NCBI GenBank assembly: GCA_024644505.1
Contig: JAHEHQ010000168.1
Coordinates: 1 to 5,921, forward strand
Source of the DNA: Gammaproteobacteria bacterium
GTDB lineage: Bacteria > Pseudomonadota > Gammaproteobacteria > Chromatiales > Chromatiaceae
Direction of reading: 5' to 3'
DNA length: 5,921 nucleotides
Part shown: positions 1 to 5,921 of the stretch, piece by piece
Numbering within the stretch: position 1 is the stretch's first letter
How the letters are laid out: every line of letters begins with the position of its first letter
Made by a program: the position numbers and the translations under genes
Notes under the pieces: model-generated
The model's input: the letters and a program-made list of their open reading frames with translations, nothing else
The model's database searches: none
What the model was told of the DNA's origin: nothing

Positions 1-1
1 A

Positions 2-1171
2 CATCCCGTTCGCACCACCCTTTCCGATCTCGGCCCCCTGCTGCTTTCCAGGCTGCTCAAGCTCAACGACACCCAGTACGGCGTTCTGTCCCTGGTATTT
101 CGGGTTGCGGACGACAACGGCTGGCTGTTACTGGACATCAAGGATCTGCGCTCCATGCTCCAGTACGTTGCCGAAAACGCCAGGGATTTTCGAACGCTCT
201 ACGGGAATGTGTCAGCCGCCAGCGTCGGGGCCATTCAACGCCGCCTTATCAGCCTGGAGGCACAGGGAGGAAAGAAACTGTTCGGTGAACCAGCCCTGAA
301 CCTCGATGACCTGATGCAGAACGACGACAAGGGACTGGGGGTGATCAACATCCTGGCGGCAAATCAGCTGATGCAGGCACCTGAACTCTACGGCACCTTT
401 CTGTTGTGGCTGATGTCGGAACTTTTCGAGAATCTGCCCGAGGTGGGCGACCGGGAAAAACCCCGGCTGGTGCTGTTCTTCGATGAAGCCCACCTCATGT
501 TCGACGATGCGCCGGAAGTCCTGCTGGACAAGATCGAACAGGTCGTTCGGTTGATCCGCTCCAAGGGTGTCGGGGTCTATTTCGTAACCCAAAACCCGAT
601 GGATATCCCCGACAGCGTGTTGGGTCAACTGGGCAACCGCATCCAACATGCGTTGCGCGCCTACACACCGAAGGATCAGAAAGCGGTCAAGGCAGCGGCC
701 CAGACATTCAGACCCAACCCGAAACTCGATACCGTGCAAGTGATAACGGAAATGGGAGTCGGCGAGGCACTGGTCTCGACACTGGACGGCAAGGGCCGCC
801 CGCAGATAGTGCAAAAGACTCTGATTCGGCCACCGAGAAGCCAGATAGGCCCTGTTACGCTGACACTGCGCAGGGAACTGATGCAGGGATCCATTGTAGC
901 CGGTGTCTACGACAAACCGGTGGACCGGAAGTCAGCCTACGAGATCCTCAGCGCCAGGGCGGAACAACTTGCCCGGGAACAGGAGACGCCGGAAGTCGAG
1001 AAGGCCAGGGAAAAGGCGCTGCAAAAGACCCGCCGCGGCAGTGGCGGTCGGCAACGCCAGACTGTCATGGAATCCTTCTTCAAGAGTGCCGCCCGTGCTG
1101 TGGGCAGCCAGATAGGGCGACAGGTCATTCGCGGTGTACTCGGATCCATACTGGGTGGCCGCCGTCGCTGA
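2..1171 (+). CDS. yjgR: YjgR-type HerA-like ATPase (DUF853), 5'-truncated
   Basis: The reading frame is open from the left edge to TGA at 1169-1171, giving 389 residues of a family whose E. coli member YjgR has about 500. The first visible residues (HPVRTTLSDLGPLLLSRLL) match YjgR near residue 105, so roughly 100 N-terminal residues, including the Walker A loop, lie outside the window. Visible landmarks are the NDTQYGVL segment, a Walker B/DEAH-like motif LVLFFDEAHLMF near residues 156-167 (Asp161, Glu162), the block SKGVGVYFVTQNP, the QLGNRIQHALRAYTPKDQKAV segment typical of the family, and a basic tail ending LGGRRR. A charged, probably helical stretch precedes the tail. The family is a P-loop NTPase related to HerA; its cellular role is not established, so no pathway is assigned. 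An ATG at 155 lies inside the conserved domain and is not the start. moeA follows 88 bp downstream on the same strand. The family call is firm and the function is open. Confidence 0.93.
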   Translation, partial: HPVRTTLSDLGPLLLSRLLKLNDTQYGVLSLVFRVADDNGWLLLDIKDLRSMLQYVAENARDFRTLYGNVSAASVGAIQRRLISLEAQGGKKLFGEPALNLDDLMQNDDKGLGVINILAANQLMQAPELYGTFLLWLMSELFENLPEVGDREKPRLVLFFDEAHLMFDDAPEVLLDKIEQVVRLIRSKGVGVYFVTQNPMDIPDSVLGQLGNRIQHALRAYTPKDQKAVKAAAQTFRPNPKLDTVQVITEMGVGEALVSTLDGKGRPQIVQKTLIRPPRSQIGPVTLTLRRELMQGSIVAGVYDKPVDRKSAYEILSARAEQLAREQETPEVEKAREKALQKTRRGSGGRQRQTVMESFFKSAARAVGSQIGRQVIRGVLGSILGGRRR

Positions 1172-1259
1172 CTGGCGTGCCTTCTCAACGAATGGGAATC
1201 GTTTATTCCTGCACTGTTGTTCCACCACTTTCTATCCGAATAACAATACGGCATCAGAC

Positions 1260-2576
1260 ATGAACCTGATCCCCCCGATCAAAGCAGCCCCCAGCTGTGC
1301 CGACGACACCGATCCCACCTCTCTGACCGTGTTCCAGGCCAGATCGAGTATTCTCGATACGATTACGCCAATCAGCGATCGACAGCGGCTTTTTCTGCGT
1401 GACGCCCTTGGCCGCGTGATCGCCGAAGAGATCATCTCCCCCCTGAATGTGCCGGGCCACACCAACTCTGCCATGGACGGTTATGCCCTGGCCGGAGATG
1501 AGTTGCCCGAGGCGGCATCCCAGGAGTACCGGATCGCCGGAACCGCCTACGCAGGTGCACCCTACGAGGGAGGCTGTGCATCCGGTGAGTGCGTCAGGAT
1601 TATGACCGGGGCACCCATGCCGACCGGCACCGACACGGTGGTGATGCAGGAGCATGCCCGGGTTGTCGGGGAAGAACGTGTGCTGTTATCTCCCGGGCAA
1701 AAAAAGGGCCGGAACGTGCGTCAGGCCGGAGAAGACATCCCCGAGGGCGGCAGGGTGTTGGAGCGAGGCAGACAACTGACAGCGGCAGACCTGGGCATCC
1801 TCTCATCCCTGGGAATCGGCGAGGTTGCGGTCTACCGGCGCCCACGGGTGGCTTTTTTTTCCACCGGGGACGAATTGCGCTCCATCGGTGAACCCCTGGG
1901 TAAGGGCGAGGTATACGACAGCAACCGCTACAGCCTTTACGGCATGCTGAAACGCCTGGACCTGGAGATCCTGGACCTGGGCGTGGTCCGGGACAAACCC
2001 GAGGCCCTGCGGGAGGCGTTCGCCTCCGCTGCGGGGATGGCCGATCTGGTGATTACTTCCGGGGGTGTCTCTGTCGGTGAAGCGGATTACGTGAAAGCGA
2101 CGCTGGAGGAACTCGGCCGCATCCGCTTCTGGAAGATCGCCATGAAACCGGGGCGCCCCCTCGCCTACGGCAACCTGGGCAAGGCCCTGTTTTTCGGCCT
2201 GCCGGGGAACCCGGTGGCGGTAATGGTGACCTTCCTGCAGTTCGTTGAACCGGCGATCCGATATCTGGCGACCGGCCGGGTATGGAAGCCGCTGGTCATC
2301 CGGGCCAGGGCCCTGACATCCATGCGCAAACGCCCCGGGCGTTTCGAGTTTCAGCGCGGCATACTGAGTCTGTCCGCCGATGGAGAACTGTCTGTGACCG
2401 ATACCGGCAAACAGGGATCGGGCATTCTCACCTCCATGAGCCGGGCCAACTGCTTTATTCTATTGGATGAACAGAATGCGGGGGTTTCTGAGGGGGATCT
2501 GGTGGATGTTCAGCCTTTTGAGCCTTTTACCCTGAGAGAAGGGCCGAGGGCCGAGGGCCGAGGGCCGAGGGATTAG
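1260..2576 (+). CDS. moeA: MoeA, molybdopterin molybdenumtransferase
   Basis: MoeA inserts molybdate into adenylylated molybdopterin, the last common step of molybdenum-cofactor synthesis in the cytoplasm. The 438-residue product has the family motifs in order: NSAMDGYA (69-76), IMTGAPMP (114-121), RQAGEDI (154-160), FFSTGDEL (199-206), TSGGVSVGEADY (266-277, with the conserved acidic pair), MKPGRP (295-300) and GLPGNPV (313-319), then the C-terminal beta-barrel domain with RFEFQRG. E. coli MoeA has 411 residues; the extra length is about 20 residues at the N-terminus and the tail described next. The frame stays open upstream to an ATG at 1134, but that lies inside the previous gene and adds unrelated residues, so 1260 is preferred. 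No clear Shine-Dalgarno sequence precedes it; GTG at 1329 is a weaker alternative. Family homology ends near VQPFEPF (417-423). The final residues from 428 on (GPRAEGRGPRD) are encoded by 7-bp repeats, a recent-looking tail. An uninterrupted run of eight T lies at 1853-1860. Confidence 0.96.
   Translation: MNLIPPIKAAPSCADDTDPTSLTVFQARSSILDTITPISDRQRLFLRDALGRVIAEEIISPLNVPGHTNSAMDGYALAGDELPEAASQEYRIAGTAYAGAPYEGGCASGECVRIMTGAPMPTGTDTVVMQEHARVVGEERVLLSPGQKKGRNVRQAGEDIPEGGRVLERGRQLTAADLGILSSLGIGEVAVYRRPRVAFFSTGDELRSIGEPLGKGEVYDSNRYSLYGMLKRLDLEILDLGVVRDKPEALREAFASAAGMADLVITSGGVSVGEADYVKATLEELGRIRFWKIAMKPGRPLAYGNLGKALFFGLPGNPVAVMVTFLQFVEPAIRYLATGRVWKPLVIRARALTSMRKRPGRFEFQRGILSLSADGELSVTDTGKQGSGILTSMSRANCFILLDEQNAGVSEGDLVDVQPFEPFTLREGPRAEGRGPRD
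2541..2571 (+). repeat. Heptad repeat GGGCCGA x4 inside the moeA 3' end
   Basis: Four perfect head-to-tail copies of GGGCCGA plus a final GGG occupy 2541-2571, immediately before the last Asp codon and the TAG of moeA. Because 7 is not a multiple of 3, the repeat encodes a 7-residue cycle (G-P-R-A-E-G-R). The unit is the reverse complement of the TCGGCCC units at 2774-2794, so this block is the left arm of a large inverted repeat. Gain or loss of one unit would shift the frame and lengthen the protein: the two other frames stop at 2636-2638 and 2656-2658. Confidence 0.95.
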
Positions 2577-2661
2577 TTCGCGGAACTTGGATACTGAACC
2601 TTACACCGTTAGTATTCCGGCTCCGGCCGACAGTTTAAAACCCCACCTCGCAACATAGTCT

Positions 2662-2794
2662 TTGGCCCTTGGCCCTTGGCCCTTGGCCCTTGGCCCTTGG
2701 CCCTTGGCCCTTGGCCCTTGGCCCTTGGCCCTTGGCCCTTGGCCCTTGGCCCTTGGCCCTTGGCCCTTGGCCCTCGGCCCTCGGCCCTCGGCCC
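2662..2794. repeat. Tandem heptanucleotide array, 19 units
   Basis: Counting by eye, 16 uninterrupted copies of TTGGCCC run from 2662 to 2773, followed by three copies of the variant TCGGCCC at 2774-2794, with no other mismatch. The array fills most of the space between the convergent moeA and yadH genes and ends four bases before the yadH stop codon. Such perfect arrays are normally slippage-prone and can vary between strains; they resemble in style the heptanucleotide short tandem repeats known in cyanobacteria, but I do not claim a relationship. An open frame crossing the array (starting 2676) gives a monotonous Gly-Pro-Trp-Pro-Leu-Ala-Leu product and is not a gene. The 85 bp between the moeA stop and the array (2577-2661) show nothing recognisable. 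Confidence 0.97.
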
Positions 2795-2798
2795 TTCT

Positions 2799-3584
2799 TT
2801 AATTCTTAATCCCCACCCCCCGCTTCAACAGATTCAGGCTGAAGGCGGTCAGGCCGATGATAAAAAGCAGGATGATGACAAGCGCCAATCCGATATGAAT
2901 ATCGGATGTTCCGAGCAGACCGTAGCGAAAGGCGTTCACCATGTAGAGCACAGGATTTACCAGGGAAACCTGCTGCCAGAACTCGGGCAGCATCCGGATA
3001 GAATAAAAGACCCCCCCAAGATAGGTCAGCGGGGTCAACACAAATGTCGGGACGATAGAGATATCATCGAAGCTGTTGGCATAGATGGCGTTGATGAAGC
3101 CGCCCAATGCAAACAGGATCGAGGTGAGCACGAACACAACCAGGGTCCATCCGTAATGGTGGATACTGAGATCCGTGAAGAACAGGGACACCAGCGTTAC
3201 GGCGATCCCCACCGCAACCCCCCGTGCCACGCCTCCCCCGACATAACCTGCGAGAATGATCCAGTTCGGCACCGGTGATATCAGCAGTTCTTCCACATGG
3301 TGCTGATACTTGCTGCTGAAGAATGAGGACACCACGTTGGAATAGGAACTGGTGATCACCGCCATCAATATCAGGCCCGGCACAATGAAATCAATGTACG
3401 CGAAGCCGTCCATCTCCCCGATCCGTTGCCCGATCAGGTTGCCGAAAATGATGTAATAAAGGGTTGTCGTGATCACGGGAGGCAGCACCGTCTGCTTCCA
3501 GATACGTCCGAAACGCAGGATCTCCTTGGTTAGAATCGTCTGAAATGCGGTCCTGTAGCGGCTTGTTCTCGAAAGCTGCTTCAT
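2799..3584 (-). CDS. yadH: YadH-like ABC-2 type transporter permease
   Basis: This 261-residue inner-membrane protein is the membrane subunit of a small ABC exporter; E. coli YadH has 256 residues and a very similar sequence throughout. About six hydrophobic segments can be seen (roughly 32-50, 66-88, 108-136, 145-168, 176-196 and 232-252). Family markers are the IWKQTVLPPVITTTLYYIIFG start, the FIVPGLILMAVI segment, EELLISPVP (98-106, cytoplasmic and probably contacting the ATPase), GYVGGGVARG, FDDISIVPTFVLTPLTYLGGVFYS and NPVLYMVNAFRYG. Its ATG overlaps the TGA of the upstream ATPase gene by 4 bp (ATGA), which implies translational coupling; GGAG lies six bases before the start. The substrate is not established for the family. 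The TAA stop sits four bases beyond the heptad array, so the transcript must run into or end at that repeat. Confidence 0.94.
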   Translation of the reverse strand: MKQLSRTSRYRTAFQTILTKEILRFGRIWKQTVLPPVITTTLYYIIFGNLIGQRIGEMDGFAYIDFIVPGLILMAVITSSYSNVVSSFFSSKYQHHVEELLISPVPNWIILAGYVGGGVARGVAVGIAVTLVSLFFTDLSIHHYGWTLVVFVLTSILFALGGFINAIYANSFDDISIVPTFVLTPLTYLGGVFYSIRMLPEFWQQVSLVNPVLYMVNAFRYGLLGTSDIHIGLALVIILLFIIGLTAFSLNLLKRGVGIKN

Positions 3585-4504
3585 GCCGATCTCCGGTTGG
3601 CATCCATCATCCTGATAAATATCTGTTCCAACCGGTTCTGCTTGTTGCGCATGCTGACCACTTCCATGCCGTTGCGGGAGAGCGCCTCAAACAATCCGTT
3701 GATGCCCAGATCACGGTTCACTTCCACTTCCAGGGTGTTGTCGTCCAGCCGTTGCATGGTGCAGCCTTCCAGTTCGGGCAACCGGGCCGGCATCTCCTTG
3801 ACGTTCAGGAGGAAAGTCTCGGCATGCAGCGCGTGCAAAAGGCGATCCATACGGCTGTGCTCCACGATGCGTCCCTGATTGATGATGGCGATGTTCCGGC
3901 ACAGACTCTCCGCCTCTTCCAGATAATGGGTGGTGAGAATGATGGTGGTGCCCTGTCGATTGAGGTCGGTCATAAAAGACCACATGGAACGGCGTATCTC
4001 GATATCCACACCTGCGGTGGGCTCATCGAGGATCAGCAGCTTCGGATTGTGCACCAGGGCGCGCGCGATCATCAGCCGGCGCTTCATCCCACCGGACAGC
4101 TTCATGGCCATCTCGGTGCGTTTATCCCAAAGGTCGAGTCGCCGGAGACTCTCCTCGGCGCGCCGCCAGGCCTCCCCGCGCGGAATCCCATAGTACCCCG
4201 CCTGGTTGACCACAATCTCACCGACGGGCTCCCACTGGTTGAAGTTGAACTCCTGGGGAACCAGGCCGATGCATGCCTTCACGGCCTCGGGGTCCCGGTC
4301 CAGGTCGTGCCCAAACACCTCGACCGTGCCCGACGTCTTGTTGACCAGGGAGGTTACAATCCCGATGGCTGTGGATTTTCCTGCCCCGTTGGGGCCCAAC
4401 AGGGCAAAAAAATCCCCTTCCGACACCGCCAGGTCGATGCCCCTGAGGGCCTCGAATCCGTTGTTGTAGGTCTTGCAGAGATTATTCAGTGAGAGCGCGT
4501 TCAT
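3581..4504 (-). CDS. yadG: YadG-like ABC transporter ATP-binding protein
   Basis: This 307-residue cytoplasmic ATPase powers the exporter formed with the following permease; E. coli YadG has 308 residues. All nucleotide-binding motifs are intact: Walker A GPNGAGKST (37-45), Q-loop VPQ (Gln84), signature LSGGM (136-140), Walker B LLILDEP (156-162, catalytic Glu161), D-loop AGVD (164-167) and H-loop His193 in LTTHYLEEAE. The motifs VPQEFNFNQWE and VVNQAGYYG, and a C-terminal extension of about 90 residues ending NKQNRLEQIF, are specific to this subfamily, which is of the ABC-2/CcmA type. The start at 4504 gives the family N-terminus; only a weak purine-rich sequence (GGA, about 11 bases away) precedes it. 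It is the first gene of the yadGH operon, reading away from the flavoprotein gene. Substrate unknown. Confidence 0.95.
   Translation of the reverse strand: MNALSLNNLCKTYNNGFEALRGIDLAVSEGDFFALLGPNGAGKSTAIGIVTSLVNKTSGTVEVFGHDLDRDPEAVKACIGLVPQEFNFNQWEPVGEIVVNQAGYYGIPRGEAWRRAEESLRRLDLWDKRTEMAMKLSGGMKRRLMIARALVHNPKLLILDEPTAGVDIEIRRSMWSFMTDLNRQGTTIILTTHYLEEAESLCRNIAIINQGRIVEHSRMDRLLHALHAETFLLNVKEMPARLPELEGCTMQRLDDNTLEVEVNRDLGINGLFEALSRNGMEVVSMRNKQNRLEQIFIRMMDANRRSA
3591..3594 (-). promoter_or_regulatory. Ribosome binding site of yadH inside yadG
   Basis: Read on the - strand, GGAG lies six bases before the yadH ATG, within the last codons of yadG. It supports the start chosen at 3584 and the 4-bp stop/start overlap. 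Confidence 0.7.
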
Positions 4505-4537
4505 CTGATTTGTTATCCGGACACGAAATGGGGGCGA

Positions 4538-4543
4538 ATCATA
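4538..4543 (-). promoter_or_regulatory. Possible -10 element for yadGH
   Basis: Read on the - strand the hexamer is TATGAT, one mismatch from TATAAT, about 33 bases before the yadG start. No good -35 hexamer is found 16-18 bases upstream (a TTGGAT lies too far, at 21), so this is a tentative call or would require an activator. Confidence 0.22.
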
Positions 4544-4654
4544 ACGGTATCAAGGTGAAGATTCATCCAAACGAAATCAGTGCGATGGGAGAAGGTAGTG
4601 TTTACCCAAAAAAACAAGCATAATCTGGCGCCCAAGGGTTAATCCTGAACAATA

Positions 4655-4676
4655 TACTCGTAAAATATTTACTCGT
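4655..4676. repeat. Direct repeat TACTCGT x2, possible operator
   Basis: TACTCGT occurs at 4655-4661 and again at 4670-4676, 15 bp apart start to start, flanking an AT-rich near-palindrome (TAAAATATTTA). A related TACTCAT lies at 4723-4729. The first copy overlaps the candidate -10 TATACT. It could be a regulator site, but 7-bp matches also occur by chance. Confidence 0.3.
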
Positions 4677-4751
4677 GGCAGATCCGAATCCGAGTCGATA
4701 TGGGAATGTCTTTTTTATTCAGTACTCATCGGGGCTTCAACGCACAAGGTT

Positions 4752-4771
4752 CCCTGGAATCACCCCCAGGG
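4752..4771 (+). other. Small hairpin in leader of the flavoprotein gene
   Basis: CCCTGG (4752-4757) can pair with CCAGGG (4766-4771) around an 8-base loop. The same right arm (CCAGG, 4766-4770) can instead pair with CCTGG at 4787-4791, so two alternative structures exclude each other. There is no following T run. Confidence 0.35.
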
Positions 4772-4788
4772 CACTTCCTTCGGGCGCC

Positions 4789-4807
4789 TGGCCTCATTGG
4801 AGAGCCA
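4789..4807 (+). other. Second small hairpin in leader
   Basis: TGGCCTC (4789-4795) can pair with GAG-GCCA at 4800-4807, with one bulged A at 4803 and the loop ATTG. It overlaps the CCTGG at 4787-4791 that can alternatively pair with the preceding hairpin arm. It lies about 55 bases before the start codon. Confidence 0.3.
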
Positions 4808-4850
4808 ACGCTGGGTATCCGCATAGTGTTAACAGGCCCTGAAATGCCCC

Positions 4851-4855
4851 GGAGG
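4851..4855 (+). promoter_or_regulatory. Strong ribosome binding site of the flavoprotein gene
   Basis: GGAGG ends five bases before the ATG at 4861, in a purine-rich run. An in-frame TGA at 4840-4842 rules out an upstream start, so the start is well fixed. Confidence 0.85.
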
Positions 4856-4860
4856 GGAGG

Positions 4861-5921
4861 ATGAAGCGAGTCACCATTGTCGGCGCCGGTTTTGCGGGAC
4901 TCACAGCCGTCAAGAAACTGCGGGCCTTCGACCCGCGTATGGAAATCACTCTGGTCGCCCCGAAACCGGAATTTTCCTACATGCCGGGAACCATCTGGAT
5001 TCCTTCAGGCCTGCGCAGGCCCGAAGATCTCCTTATACGCCTGGGAAATTTCTTCCAACGCATGAAGGTGAACTATGTCAAGGCATCGGCTACGGGCCTC
5101 AAGGACGGCGGCCGCACCCTCGTCACCGACCGGGGTAAAATCAAAAATGACGGGCTGATGATCTGCAGCGGGGGGCGTTACATAAAGAAGCTGCCTGGGA
5201 TTGAACACGCCCTTGTCCCCTGTGAAGGGATTCCAGTGGCGGAAAAGATCCGGGACCGCCTGAAACGACTGGAAAGCGGCACCATCGCCGTGGGCTTTTC
5301 CGGCAACCCCAAGGAGCCCTCCGCGATGCGCGGCGGCCCCATGTTCGAGTTTCTCTTCGGTATCGACCGCCAGCTTCGCCTGGATGGTCGGCGTAACAGG
5401 ATCAAACTGGTCTTCTTCACCCCCGCGGCCAGTCCCGGGCAGCGTCTGGGACCCAAGGCAGTAAAGGGGTTGCAGGCGGAGATGGACAAGCGCGGTATAG
5501 AAACCCACCTCGGCCACAAGATCATGGGGTTTACCGATAAATCCGTGATCACCGAAGGGGGGGAGTTCGACGCCCATCTGATCCTGTTCATGTCCGGCAT
5601 CACGGGTAATCAGTGGTTCGATAACACGGAACTGCCAAGATCAGAGGGTGGGCTCATCAAGGCGGACGCCCAGTGTCGGGTGGAGGGCATGGATAAGGTC
5701 TATGTGGCGGGAGACTCGGGCAGCTATCCCGGACCCGACTGGATGCCCAAACAGGCCCATATGGCGGACCTCCAGGCCAAGGCGGCGGCAGAAAACCTCT
5801 TTGAGGAACTCAACGGCAGGGATGCGACCAAGACGTTCAAGGTGGAACTGATCTGTATCGTGGACAGCCAGACCACGGGCAGTCTGGTGGCCAGAACCCA
5901 GAAGCACAATATCGTGTTGCC
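4861..5921 (+). CDS. SQR-like FAD-dependent oxidoreductase, 3'-truncated
   Basis: The frame is open from ATG 4861 to the right edge (353 codons so far). It belongs to the sulfide:quinone oxidoreductase / flavocytochrome c sulfide dehydrogenase group: an N-terminal Rossmann loop VGAGFAG (7-13) for FAD, the FSYMPGTIWIPSG segment (38-50) matching the SQR FVPSNPW region, ICSGG (101-105), a FAD-binding VYVAGDSGSYPG (280-291), and PKQAHMADLQAKAAAENL (296-313). Canonical members pass electrons from sulfide to quinone or cytochrome c through redox cysteines. Compared by memory with Acidithiobacillus ferrooxidans SQR, Cys121 matches Cys128 and Cys332 (ELICIVDSQTTGSLV) matches Cys356, but the place of Cys160 holds Arg157 (MRGGPMFEF). 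The remaining cysteines are Cys102 and Cys272. No signal peptide is seen, as in membrane-associated SQRs. The C-terminal membrane-binding part lies beyond the window. Substrate is therefore uncertain: sulfide, another sulfur compound, or an unknown donor. Confidence 0.87.
   Translation, partial: MKRVTIVGAGFAGLTAVKKLRAFDPRMEITLVAPKPEFSYMPGTIWIPSGLRRPEDLLIRLGNFFQRMKVNYVKASATGLKDGGRTLVTDRGKIKNDGLMICSGGRYIKKLPGIEHALVPCEGIPVAEKIRDRLKRLESGTIAVGFSGNPKEPSAMRGGPMFEFLFGIDRQLRLDGRRNRIKLVFFTPAASPGQRLGPKAVKGLQAEMDKRGIETHLGHKIMGFTDKSVITEGGEFDAHLILFMSGITGNQWFDNTELPRSEGGLIKADAQCRVEGMDKVYVAGDSGSYPGPDWMPKQAHMADLQAKAAAENLFEELNGRDATKTFKVELICIVDSQTTGSLVARTQKHNIVL

Larger units (their letters stand above)
2537..2798. 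repeat. Long inverted repeat spanning the moeA end and heptad array
   Basis: Bases 2537-2566 are the exact reverse complement of 2769-2798 (30 bp), and pairing continues inward to 2571/2764 with a single G-T (G-U in RNA) mismatch, giving arms of about 35. The match goes beyond the heptads into AGAA on the left and TTCT on the right, so the two ends share a boundary. The enclosed 192 bases carry most of the array. The right arm is followed by a T-rich stretch (TTCTTTAATTCTT), so on the + strand it could act as an unusual terminator for moeA, though the loop is far longer than in standard intrinsic terminators. No flanking target-site duplication is visible. Confidence 0.85.
4505..4860. other. 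Divergent intergenic region, no gene seen
   Basis: This 356-bp stretch separates the divergent yadG and flavoprotein genes and must contain both promoters. It is more AT-rich than the genes, especially around 4600-4720. I see no convincing ORF, tRNA or known riboswitch. On the + strand TATACT at 4653-4658 could be a -10 element, but no good -35 lies at the right distance; if used, the flavoprotein mRNA would have a leader of nearly 200 bases carrying the two hairpins listed separately. The T run at 4711-4716 has no stem directly before it, so it is not a clear terminator. Confidence 0.6.

Noticed and set aside
212..814. 200-codon open frame on the - strand inside the YjgR-type gene
   Set aside because: Shadow of a GC-rich gene; the + strand frame matches YjgR along its whole length.
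1134..1259. Upstream ATG in frame with moeA as its start
   Set aside because: It overlaps the previous gene, adds 42 residues unlike MoeA, and has no better ribosome binding site than the ATG at 1260.
2662..2794. CRISPR-like array
   Set aside because: The 7-bp units are directly adjacent with no spacers, and no cas gene is nearby.
2676..3278. Open frame of 200 codons on the + strand beginning with Gly-Pro-Trp-Pro-Leu-Ala-Leu repeats
   Set aside because: It is a translation of the heptad array continuing antisense through yadH; the strong family match of yadH on the other strand explains the region.
3545..4492. 315-codon open frame on the + strand antisense to yadG
   Set aside because: It mirrors the yadG coding frame, whose complete set of ABC ATPase motifs is decisive; the antisense product shows no recognisable domain.
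4697..4720. Intrinsic terminator at the T run near 4711-4716
   Set aside because: No GC-rich stem directly precedes the T run, and it lies between divergent genes where no transcript is expected to end.
5005..5577. 190-codon open frame on the - strand inside the flavoprotein gene
   Set aside because: Antisense to a frame with clear FAD-binding motifs and a strong ribosome binding site; its own product has no recognisable features.

Overview
The window looks like a chromosomal segment from a GC-rich gammaproteobacterium. Three of the four best-supported gene families (YjgR, and the YadG/YadH pair) closely resemble the E. coli proteins as I recall them, and the MoeA has the enterobacterial-type motif set. 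The last gene is a flavoprotein of the sulfide:quinone oxidoreductase / flavocytochrome c superfamily. This makes a sulfur-oxidising lineage (for example Chromatiales or a related group) plausible, but that is inference and no species is claimed.

Layout: (1) Position 2 to 1171, + strand: a 5'-truncated YjgR-type (DUF853, HerA-like) ATPase. (2) 1260-2576, + strand: moeA, molybdopterin molybdenumtransferase, whose last 11 codons are written in a 7-bp tandem repeat. (3) 2577-2798: a convergent intergenic region dominated by 19 tandem 7-bp units (TTGGCCC x16, then TCGGCCC x3). With the repeat at the moeA end, this forms a long inverted repeat. (4) 2799-4504, - strand: a two-gene ABC-2 exporter operon, yadG (ATPase, upstream) and yadH (permease), overlapping by 4 bp. 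(5) 4505-4860: a divergent intergenic region of 356 bp with a short direct repeat and two small hairpins but no gene. (6) 4861 to the right edge, + strand: an open-ended SQR-like FAD oxidoreductase lacking one of the usual redox cysteines.

The genes do not form one pathway. MoeA serves molybdenum-cofactor synthesis, YadGH is a small ABC exporter with no established substrate, YjgR is an uncharacterised ATPase, and the flavoprotein probably handles sulfur or quinone redox chemistry at the membrane. I see no defence system, CRISPR array, tRNA, rRNA or insertion sequence. The most unusual signal is the heptanucleotide repeat between moeA and yadH. It has invaded the moeA reading frame and has matching inverted ends, so it could be a structured termination region, a slippage-prone locus or the remains of a small non-autonomous element.
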